From positions 2,567,715-2,631,714 of the forward strand of contig NZ_OY781873.1 in NCBI RefSeq assembly GCF_963677075.1: a DNA stretch of 64,000 bases, written 5' to 3'. Positions 6,902 through 14,327 of the stretch are shown piece by piece. Source of the stretch: an uncultured Sphaerochaeta sp. Lineage in GTDB: Bacteria > Spirochaetota > Spirochaetia > Sphaerochaetales > Sphaerochaetaceae. How positions within the stretch are numbered: position 1 is the first letter of the stretch; each line of letters opens with the position of its first letter. Both the position numbers and the translations under genes were made by a program. A model generated the notes under the pieces. The model saw nothing but the letters and a program-made list of their open reading frames with translations, was not told the origin of the DNA and did not search any database.

Positions 6902-8116
6902 CTACCGTTCTTGCAAAACCCGCAAGCTATGCGCAATTGCTTGATCATTTCCGAAAGCACCCGCTTTTGTGACAATTCTCATTGATGCATACCCTCCACT
7001 GGGTACTTCAAGGAGGGGGATACCTCCCTGTACTTCCCTGATTATTTCCACCTCATGAATTCCCAGAGCCTCCAAAAGGCCGAAGGCGGTGTCCCCACCA
7101 GTGAGGAACAAGCCAGAGATCTCACACTGCTCTACCAAGGCCTTTCCCAGAAGGCTGAAGGAGTCCCTTATTGTTGCTGCAACCGCATCAGAGGAAAGTC
7201 CGCGTTGTGCACCTTCCTCCAAGGAACGACTGAATGCAGATTCATCAAGGACTGAGGAAACCACGACAAGGGCTGGCTTGCTTTGGGAGATGGCTTCCCT
7301 GACCCGTTTGATGATCGGATAAGGGTCTACTTCCCCAAGGAGAGACTCCACCTCAACAACTTCGGTAAAAATCCCATGTTCCTTGGCATACCTTACTTGG
7401 TTGCGAGTTACTTCGCTGAGACTTGCAACCATACCCAGTACTCCACGGGAAGGATATTGCACATTACAGAGCGCATCAGCCAAACCAGCACTTCCCACAT
7501 ACAGGACTTTCTCTTCTCGTTTTCTTGCCAGCCTGACAAGGCGGAAAAGGTCGTCCTGTGTGCGGGCATCACATACAAGCATCGTCTTCCCCTCCAGAGC
7601 AGGGAACGCAGCACCCGCCTCTTGGTGAACTACGGTATATAGACTCTGCCCTTTGGAGAAGAGCTTGAGTAGATTATCTTCTTCTACCGGCTTTCGGGGA
7701 TCCTTGCCATGTTCTGTCTCCAGTAAAGGTTTGCCATGGACCAACAATCTTCCGCCCTCCACCGTTCTTCCCTGATCAGGAAATGCAGGAGATACTATGA
7801 CCAACTCTGCAGCACAGAATGCAGCAACCTCCATGACCTCAGCACAGAGATTTCCCCGAAGCGTGGAATCAATTTTTTTCATGACAATGGAAAAGGATTC
7901 AGCATCCACCCCTTCCAGGGTTGAGCGAACCAGAACTGAGGCTTCCTTTTCATCTATGTTCCGGGATTCTGTGTCCAACACAAGTGCCTCGATGGGTTTT
8001 TCATTCCGGGTGTATTTCCCAATCGTTACATGGGTAGAGAGCCCCTTCCGTCTTAGTTGCAGTCCACTGTCATTTGCTCCAGTGAAATCATCAGCGACTA
8101 TCAGGTATTGATGCAT
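6902..8116 (-). CDS. Four-carbon acid sugar kinase, DUF1537 family (DtnK/OtnK-like)
   Basis: A 404-residue kinase of the two-domain DUF1537 (SBD/NBD) family. The N-terminal domain starts LIVADDFTGANDSG (residues 4-17), the acid-sugar-binding signature, and includes KKIDSTLRGN near residue 83. The C-terminal nucleotide-binding domain carries LFLTGGDTAFGLLEALG. Members phosphorylate threonate, erythronate or related acids at C4. In the pair DtnK-PdxA2 the product is oxidised and decarboxylated to DHAP, which fits the next gene. ATG 8116 is preferred to ATG 8122 because AGGGAGGA then sits six bases upstream rather than abutting. The exact sugar acid is unknown. Confidence 0.87.
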   Translation of the reverse strand: MHQYLIVADDFTGANDSGLQLRRKGLSTHVTIGKYTRNEKPIEALVLDTESRNIDEKEASVLVRSTLEGVDAESFSIVMKKIDSTLRGNLCAEVMEVAAFCAAELVIVSPAFPDQGRTVEGGRLLVHGKPLLETEHGKDPRKPVEEDNLLKLFSKGQSLYTVVHQEAGAAFPALEGKTMLVCDARTQDDLFRLVRLARKREEKVLYVGSAGLADALCNVQYPSRGVLGMVASLSEVTRNQVRYAKEHGIFTEVVEVESLLGEVDPYPIIKRVREAISQSKPALVVVSSVLDESAFSRSLEEGAQRGLSSDAVAATIRDSFSLLGKALVEQCEISGLFLTGGDTAFGLLEALGIHEVEIIREVQGGIPLLEVPSGGYASMRIVTKAGAFGNDQAIAHSLRVLQER

Positions 8117-8181
8117 GTACATTCCTCCCTTTTTGTCAGTGTACCCGATGAATAGTCCATCGCTCTACCATAATCTTGTAC

Positions 8182-8211
8182 TTTACATCAAGGCAAACAC
8201 TGCTTTACACT
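8182..8211 (+). promoter_or_regulatory. Predicted leaderless promoter of the HD phosphohydrolase gene
   Basis: TTTACA, 18 bases, TACACT, then six bases and the ATG at 8218. No Shine-Dalgarno is present, so transcription would begin at or within a base or two of the start codon. Confidence 0.45.
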
Positions 8212-8217
8212 CTCGAT

Positions 8218-9465
8218 ATGCAATACCGCAATACACAGTTGCTCGCGTCTCTTTACCGCCAAAGCGAAACAACAATTCGAGACCCTTTATGGAAGGACAT
8301 CAAGCTCTCCAGGGCCTTCAAGTCCATCCTATTGACCCCCACTGTACAGAAACTTGGGAGGATCAAGCAACTCGGCCCTACCTTCCACCTCTATCCAGGG
8401 GCTGTGCATACCCGTCTTGACCATAGCCTGGGCGTCTATCACATCGGTTTTTCAATCCTCCAGAGCCTCTTCGGCCAGAATAAAGAGCTGCCTATAACCG
8501 AAGAGGGGGCGCTTACCTTTCTCTGTGCATGCCTACTGCATGACATTGGGCATTTCCCATTCGCCCACTCTCTGAAAGAACTCCCACTCACCAGCCATGA
8601 AGCAATTGCCTGTACGATGATACGTGAGGATGCAGCCCTGCATAAAGCCATTGAGATGGCTGGGCTGGATGCGGAGCGTGTTGGATCAATCATAGATGAG
8701 CACCAAGAGACCTCAGATGAAGAGATTCTCCTCTATCGCAGTATTCTCTCTGGAACACTCGACCCAGACAAGCTCGATTACCTAAACCGTGATGCCTTCT
8801 TCTGTGGGGTACCCTATGGTACCCAGGATGTATCCTACATTGTTGACAGACTGGTTGTTGCCGGGGGCAGGATGGCATTGCAGGAGGAAGCACTGGGATC
8901 GGTGGAGCACCTCTTGTTCAGCAAGTACCTGATGTACCGAAACGTATATTGGCATACCACGACCCGAAGTGCGACTGCTATGATCAAGAAGGCAGTATTG
9001 GCATCCTTGTCTGATGGATCACTGCAGACAGAAGATCTTTATGGATTGGATGATGAACAGTTCTTTTCGCTTCCACAGCTGAAACAGTTCACCTACAGCA
9101 ATCTCTTCTCCTTGGTGCGTGACAACCAGCTGTATACGGCGACATTCGAGAAACCCTATGAAGAAGAGGGTGTATTGGAGACAAAGAACAAGGATCTCTT
9201 CTCACGTCTCTCCTTCGAGGAACATATAGCGAACAAGCTTGGATGTGATCCAAGTGAGGTTATCGTAGATATTCCAGAGCCGATCAGCTTTGAGGCAGAC
9301 CTACCCATTCTCCATGAGAACGGTTCCGTCAGCACATTTGGTGAGGTTGATTACCTTTTTTCCTATGATATTGGTAGGGTCTTTACAAAAAGCCTGAGAA
9401 AATTCAGAATCTTCACACCACACACTATCTCTCCAGAAGCACTTGGAAGAGCATTGGAGTTCTGA
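8218..9465 (+). CDS. HD-domain phosphohydrolase (dGTPase-like, COG1078 type)
   Basis: A 415-residue cytoplasmic protein of the HD superfamily. Visible motifs are HTRLDHSLGVYH (residues 64-75), LLHDIGHFPFAH (about 106-117, the HD pair being His108-Asp109) and LDPDKLDYLNRDAFFCGV further on, which together match the dNTPase/YdhJ-like COG1078 family. Members hydrolyse nucleotides or act on phosphorylated nucleosides; the substrate is not predictable. ATG 8218 is taken as the start because homology begins there; no ribosome site exists and the -10 lies six bases away, suggesting a leaderless message. The TtcA-like gene starts five bases after the stop. Confidence 0.82.
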   Translation: MQYRNTQLLASLYRQSETTIRDPLWKDIKLSRAFKSILLTPTVQKLGRIKQLGPTFHLYPGAVHTRLDHSLGVYHIGFSILQSLFGQNKELPITEEGALTFLCACLLHDIGHFPFAHSLKELPLTSHEAIACTMIREDAALHKAIEMAGLDAERVGSIIDEHQETSDEEILLYRSILSGTLDPDKLDYLNRDAFFCGVPYGTQDVSYIVDRLVVAGGRMALQEEALGSVEHLLFSKYLMYRNVYWHTTTRSATAMIKKAVLASLSDGSLQTEDLYGLDDEQFFSLPQLKQFTYSNLFSLVRDNQLYTATFEKPYEEEGVLETKNKDLFSRLSFEEHIANKLGCDPSEVIVDIPEPISFEADLPILHENGSVSTFGEVDYLFSYDIGRVFTKSLRKFRIFTPHTISPEALGRALEF

Positions 9466-9469
9466 TTAC

Positions 9470-10219
9470 ATGGAAAAATTATCCTATAGAACACTCCTGG
9501 AGGGGAATATCCCCCCCTGGGTTATGCGTTTTATCAAGCATACCGGAAAAGCCATAAACACCTACTCGATGATTCGCGAGAATGATACCGTTCTGCTCTC
9601 CGCCAGCGGAGGCAAGGACAGTCTTGCCCTTGCCCTTGCCCTCTCCATCAGGAGAAAGTGGCTTCCCATCAATTATGAACTCAAGGCTCTTATGATCAAC
9701 TGGATCGAACACCCGATTCCAGAAGAGTATCGAGCCTTGCTTACCACCTTTTTTACCGACCTTGGGTATGATTTCAAGATTGTTGATGAACATCAATTCC
9801 CAGAATCATTCAAAGGTGAGTTCAACTGCTATCTCTGTTCCAGAAACAGAAGAAGAATCCTTTTTACCCGATGTGAGGAAGAGGGCATGAATCTGGTCGC
9901 CATGGGACACCACCTGGATGATCTGGCGGAAACCAGCCTGATGAATCTCTGCCTTAGGGGTCGCTTCTCTACGATGCAGCCGGTACAACCCTTCTTTGAT
10001 GGAAAAATCAATGTAATTCGTCCCATGATAGAGATTCACGAGTCAGTTACCAAGAGACTGGCAGAAGCGTATGACCTTCCTGTGGTTAAACCCGTGTGCC
10101 CCTATGACCAGACGAATATCCGTTCCCGCATCAAGCCTATTGTCAAGGAGTTGTCACACCTGGACAAACTCAGCAGGGAGCATATTTACAAAGCACACCA
10201 CTACGAGCCAAGAATGTAA
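9470..10219 (+). CDS. TtcA-family tRNA thiolation protein / PP-loop ATPase
   Basis: A 249-residue PP-loop ATP pyrophosphatase. The P-loop is LSASGGKDSLALAL (about residues 42-55). Cys pairs resembling the TtcA Fe-S site occur in FNCYLCSRNRR (about 118-128) and later in KPVCPYDQ. Between them MGHHLDDLAETSLMNL is the second conserved TtcA block. TtcA makes 2-thiocytidine at position 32 of tRNA; some related proteins have other roles, so the assignment is to family. ATG 9470 follows GGAG with a long spacer and is five bases beyond the HD gene stop, indicating co-transcription; a TTG at 9443 is rejected. Confidence 0.8.
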   Translation: MEKLSYRTLLEGNIPPWVMRFIKHTGKAINTYSMIRENDTVLLSASGGKDSLALALALSIRRKWLPINYELKALMINWIEHPIPEEYRALLTTFFTDLGYDFKIVDEHQFPESFKGEFNCYLCSRNRRRILFTRCEEEGMNLVAMGHHLDDLAETSLMNLCLRGRFSTMQPVQPFFDGKINVIRPMIEIHESVTKRLAEAYDLPVVKPVCPYDQTNIRSRIKPIVKELSHLDKLSREHIYKAHHYEPRM

Positions 10220-10286
10220 CTTGGTCGCGCCCAGCCTGTTTACAACCATGACAGGTTTGTGTGATGATTGTAGAGAGGGAGGAGGG

Positions 10287-11786
10287 ATGCAAAGGATGCA
10301 TTATCGTGCCTGCTTGCTCTTCTTTTTGGTGCTGCTGACCGTCTTCCTGCCACTTTCCGCTGAGGATATGGATTCTTCCTCCGAGCAAGTGCAACTAATG
10401 GACGACACAACGGTATCTGAGGAGCCAAGCCCACAATCTGAGGAGAGTCCAAGCAATCCAGAAGGATCGCTTGAACCAGACACGTCCCCAGACCTCGATC
10501 AACCCTCCCCTGATAGTACACTGACTGAAACCCCCTACCTGCCAAGCACCTCTGACAGTCTATTGGAAGGTATGGCCTCCTCAGATGGTTCCTTCAGCAT
10601 TGCTTATAAACCGGATTTCGCCCTTGGGAACCTATCATTCCAACTTGACTTGAAAATCCAGGGAAAGGCAACGTTTGACCCATTCGGCCTCATGCTCGAT
10701 TTCTCCCCGTGGGAGTTGCCTGAGAGGGAAGTGGATGAAATCTTTGAGGATTATGCGCTTAGGGTGGCAAAGCACTACGGTTCATTCATCCGCTCAATCC
10801 AGTGGGGACAGCGATATGATTCCCTGTATATCCGTTACGGGAAGCTGATGGGAATAACCCTAGGTGATGGTGCGTTGTTGAACAGCTATTTCGACTATAG
10901 TGTAGGATACCGTGAGAGTCAGCCCGGACTTGATATCATGCTAGATGGAAACCTGCTGGGTATACCCAACGCTGGTTTTGAATTTGTTACCAATGACTTG
11001 TATGAACCCACATTGCGTGCATGGAGAATTTATGCACGCCCATTGTATGAGTATCCTCACCTCTCCTTGTTCTCAGATCTTGAGGTAGGGCTCTCTCATG
11101 CAAGCAGTCCAAGACAGGGAGAGGACGAAGAACCTTTTGGCAGGGAAATGATTTCCCTCGATTTTTCCCTCCCGATATATGAACGCGATTTCCTGAATCT
11201 TCATGTATTTAGCGATGTCTTGCTTCAGCTTCCCGACGTACAGAACAAACAGTTTGGCTCAGCACTTCGCTACGGGCTCTGGGGACATACGAGAAGCTTC
11301 TTTGTGTTCAATACCAGCTTGACCATTCCTACGTTTGGGAGCTATTACACCAACTACTACTCTTCAGATTTCGAGACGAGAGAGAGTGACGAGACCGAGA
11401 AACTCCGTCTTGAGCTTGGTACCCTGCATTTTGACGGCACACTGGGATTGAATTTTACTCGCCAAGGTCTCTACCTGAGTGCACACATGGAGAGCAATCT
11501 GACAGATAATGACTTCCACGACTATAGTTTTATTGCAAATGCAAGGATCGATAAACCCTTTATGTATATCGTTTCACTGGACTTGCAATATGAAAAGCTT
11601 TATCCTACAAGTACAGGGGAGGGTTTCTTTGAGGGCTTGAAAACACTGCGTAATGTGGTGCTTTCCTCCACAACAGTCATCAAGGTAAAGCCTTATTCAT
11701 TTGATATCGGACTACGTGCACACTTTGATGAAAATGCTGAACCTACATACTCGCTGGACACGCTTGTGAAGATATCAATCCTGTAA
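10287..11786 (+). CDS. Predicted outer-membrane beta-barrel protein with acidic linker
   Basis: Starting at the ATG at 10287 (GGAGGAGGG before it) gives 499 residues. Residues 1-24 are a Sec signal (hydrophobic LLFFLVLLTVFL, then LSA). Residues about 25-95 are a low-complexity acidic Ser/Pro/Glu linker. From about residue 100 to the end the chain alternates polar and hydrophobic/aromatic residues in short strands, typical of an outer-membrane barrel, for example SLYIRYGKLMGITLGDGAL and LYLSAHMESNLT. I do not recognise a named family. It is followed 19 bases later by a second barrel-like protein gene, so the two likely act together in the outer membrane. The longer open frame from 10071 overlaps ttcA and is discarded. 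Confidence 0.7.
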   Translation: MQRMHYRACLLFFLVLLTVFLPLSAEDMDSSSEQVQLMDDTTVSEEPSPQSEESPSNPEGSLEPDTSPDLDQPSPDSTLTETPYLPSTSDSLLEGMASSDGSFSIAYKPDFALGNLSFQLDLKIQGKATFDPFGLMLDFSPWELPEREVDEIFEDYALRVAKHYGSFIRSIQWGQRYDSLYIRYGKLMGITLGDGALLNSYFDYSVGYRESQPGLDIMLDGNLLGIPNAGFEFVTNDLYEPTLRAWRIYARPLYEYPHLSLFSDLEVGLSHASSPRQGEDEEPFGREMISLDFSLPIYERDFLNLHVFSDVLLQLPDVQNKQFGSALRYGLWGHTRSFFVFNTSLTIPTFGSYYTNYYSSDFETRESDETEKLRLELGTLHFDGTLGLNFTRQGLYLSAHMESNLTDNDFHDYSFIANARIDKPFMYIVSLDLQYEKLYPTSTGEGFFEGLKTLRNVVLSSTTVIKVKPYSFDIGLRAHFDENAEPTYSLDTLVKISIL

Positions 11787-11805
11787 TGTCATGATGGGAG
11801 TTTCT

Positions 11806-14283
11806 ATGAAACGATTGGTGAAATATATTGTTCTGCTTCTGCTGATCCTTATAGGTGGTACTACCCTCTTTGCAGAGGATGAGGTATTCATCGGTGATGG
11901 TGACATCGCCGCCCTGCATGTCTACGACAGCCAGGGAAATCGACTTGATGCAACCAGTGAACAAGCGCAAAACATTGCAGAAGGTTGGATTATCCATAAT
12001 CCTGATACACCCATTCTTCTCGTGACCCCCCGGGGCACCATCAATGTGTTCGAAGATTCACTATTGGTTACCGGTGACCTGGCTGGCAACAATCCCGACC
12101 TCTATTTGGTCAGCGGTAAAGCAACCTTCAATACCTACGACATGGAAGATGGATTTCTCACGGTCACTACTCCTGTTTCACGTTTCACCCTGCACGGAGA
12201 TGGGGAAATGCTGGTCATCACCACAGAAGATGAAGAGAGTGTCACCACCTTCACCGGCAGAGTCGAGTCCTACAATGCCCTTACTGGGGCAAAACGGGAA
12301 GTCAATACATTTGAAAAGCTTTTCATGCAGGAAAGAATGGCTCGACTGAAGTTTATCGAGACAGGATACTATCTTACCTATGCAACCTATCCTGACATGA
12401 TGCTGGCAAAACAGATCATGCAGGAGCTCAGTGATAAGATCACTGCCCCCACCACCCCACGTGCTCCTATGGCCAACGTGGAAAAAATTGCGCTCACCCC
12501 TCCGCCTGTGGAAGGTGTGTCGATTACGGCTTTGGCTGACAAGCCTTCCAGTATTGCTGTTGCCAAAACTTCAGAATTCATCCCACAACGCTTGCAAAGC
12601 CTGCAGGTTGAAGTGGAACCGGTCAAGATACCAGAGCGAGTAAGCCAGTTCAGCAATATCATCCTTCCCCCTCCCAAGGACAGGATCAAGATCACCATCC
12701 GCCCCATGACACCAGGAATTCCCACCTTTTCCAACGTATCTCAAACCGTACAGGTTCCCCCATCCCCTTCCTCACTCCAAGCAGCGGTTGAAGCAGAGGA
12801 AATTGTGGTGGTAACAGAGACCAAGGATGAGGAGCCTGTCACCATCGAGATACCGCTCGTAGAGGAAGTGGTAGATGTTGAGACAGTCGAAGAAATTGAA
12901 GTACCAGAGACCGAGGCTACCACTGTTGCTGATGAGGAAGAAGCTGTGGTGGAGCCAGTAGAGGAAGAAATCACCCTTGCCTCTCCATCAGAGGCTACCC
13001 GGCCAACCTTGGCATTTTCTGCAGAAGAAGCGAGAGTAACGGGATCCTTTGGGGTGGAGTTCGGTTATCGCTTTACCTTTGATGGAAGCAATGCAGATTC
13101 CTTGCACCATCAATTATTCCTCAAGCCCTACTTCGAGAAAGGCTTGTTCAGCATCAGATTGCAGGGCAATATCGAGACTGAGGATTTCTCCACATATACC
13201 AATACGGCATATCCTGTTCCCACTTCCCGCCTGGAGATGGCAGCCTATGCATTCTCATTCATTGACAAGTTGAGGATCGGTTACAGCAGCAGTACCTTCT
13301 ATTTGACGCTGGATCGAAAATTCCCGATAACCACGGAATTGACCAGTTTGTATGCACCGTCACTCATATCTGACCAGAATCTGGCAGTTTTGAACCAACT
13401 TAGCTTGGGTCCGGTTACCCTGGTAACCACATTCGATGATCTCTACTTTGGTTCACTTTCCGATAATGAGCGTCAGTTTGGTTCATCCTTGCTCCGATTT
13501 ACTCCAAAAAGTGGCTATCGCATGTCCGTAGCACTTGGCGGCCTTGCTGTGATTGACAACAGTCCTACCTGGAGCATCAATACCTATCCATTCCTTGGCC
13601 TTGGGTTTCCCGTGGTTGACTCAAGAACCACTGAGTTCAAGTTCCTCTTGCATGCAAGCGGATACCTACCTGCCTACCCTACCTTGGATACCGACTCCTT
13701 CATAGATACCTCTGTTGGCTCGATATTCCCCAATTACCTTGTCGGAACAGGATTCTCGCTGAAGAAGAATCAGTTCTTCTCGAAAATACTGGTCTCGCTC
13801 ACCAAGGGTGAGAACCACCCCCTCATCGCCAATGAGTTTGCTTCATTCCTCGACACGAGTTATTCAGCAGCAGTTGAGGTATTGGGTGATGTACGAATAC
13901 AGGGGAAGGTCTGGCAAGCCAGACTGTTGTTCAACCTCCCGTTCAGTTCCAGCTTTGCTTTTGCCAATCTTACTTCTCCTGTTTCCGCTGCCCATCAAGC
14001 AGACTATAGTCAGTTCTCACTCTCCTATACCAAAGAACGGCTTCAGGTCGGTCTTGGGTTTGCACAGCTGGGTATCATAAGCAACCTTTCTGAGGTATTT
14101 GCAGGAAATGAAGATGCTCTCTCCTTGCTGAGGAGCCCTTACAGCACAAGTTTCCTCTCTCTTCAGTATGCCTTCGATCCATTCACACTGCAGCTGAAAG
14201 CCCAATACCCTGCCCAGGTAACAAGCTACACAAATCCAGTGGTCAGCGCACGAGTTTCACTGAATCTAGATAAACAGTTCTAG
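11806..14283 (+). CDS. FecR-like domain fused to predicted outer-membrane barrel
   Basis: A protein of 825 residues starting at ATG 11806 (GGGAG before it). Residues 1-23 are a Sec signal ending LFA. Residues about 40-185 resemble a FecR-like all-beta domain: GTINVFEDSLLVTGDL, DLYLVSGKATFNTYD, TVTTPVSRFTLHG. Residues about 325-398 are an extraordinarily Val/Glu-rich linker. From about 408 to the C-terminal Phe the sequence has alternating beta-strands with aromatic girdles (FGVEFGYRFTFDG; VSARVSLNLDKQF), and a terminal Phe is usual for outer-membrane barrels. A possible role is an envelope anchor or porin with a periplasmic sensor-like domain (inference). It forms a pair with the preceding barrel gene. 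Confidence 0.68.
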   Translation: MKRLVKYIVLLLLILIGGTTLFAEDEVFIGDGDIAALHVYDSQGNRLDATSEQAQNIAEGWIIHNPDTPILLVTPRGTINVFEDSLLVTGDLAGNNPDLYLVSGKATFNTYDMEDGFLTVTTPVSRFTLHGDGEMLVITTEDEESVTTFTGRVESYNALTGAKREVNTFEKLFMQERMARLKFIETGYYLTYATYPDMMLAKQIMQELSDKITAPTTPRAPMANVEKIALTPPPVEGVSITALADKPSSIAVAKTSEFIPQRLQSLQVEVEPVKIPERVSQFSNIILPPPKDRIKITIRPMTPGIPTFSNVSQTVQVPPSPSSLQAAVEAEEIVVVTETKDEEPVTIEIPLVEEVVDVETVEEIEVPETEATTVADEEEAVVEPVEEEITLASPSEATRPTLAFSAEEARVTGSFGVEFGYRFTFDGSNADSLHHQLFLKPYFEKGLFSIRLQGNIETEDFSTYTNTAYPVPTSRLEMAAYAFSFIDKLRIGYSSSTFYLTLDRKFPITTELTSLYAPSLISDQNLAVLNQLSLGPVTLVTTFDDLYFGSLSDNERQFGSSLLRFTPKSGYRMSVALGGLAVIDNSPTWSINTYPFLGLGFPVVDSRTTEFKFLLHASGYLPAYPTLDTDSFIDTSVGSIFPNYLVGTGFSLKKNQFFSKILVSLTKGENHPLIANEFASFLDTSYSAAVEVLGDVRIQGKVWQARLLFNLPFSSSFAFANLTSPVSAAHQADYSQFSLSYTKERLQVGLGFAQLGIISNLSEVFAGNEDALSLLRSPYSTSFLSLQYAFDPFTLQLKAQYPAQVTSYTNPVVSARVSLNLDKQF

Positions 14284-14292
14284 AGAGAGGTT

Positions 14293-14321
14293 TTGCCCTT
14301 TTATCCCTTCTATGGTAGAGT
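14293..14321 (+). promoter_or_regulatory. Predicted leaderless extended -10 promoter of mutL
   Basis: TTGCCC, 17 bases, TAGAGT preceded by TGG (extended -10), then six bases and the ATG at 14328. No Shine-Dalgarno is visible between the -10 and the start. Confidence 0.5.
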
Positions 14322-14327
14322 CATGCT

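Noticed and set aside
10071..10286. Extension of the first barrel protein to 571 residues
   Set aside because: Overlaps the ttcA 3' end in another frame; ATG 10287 has a strong ribosome site and a clean signal peptide.
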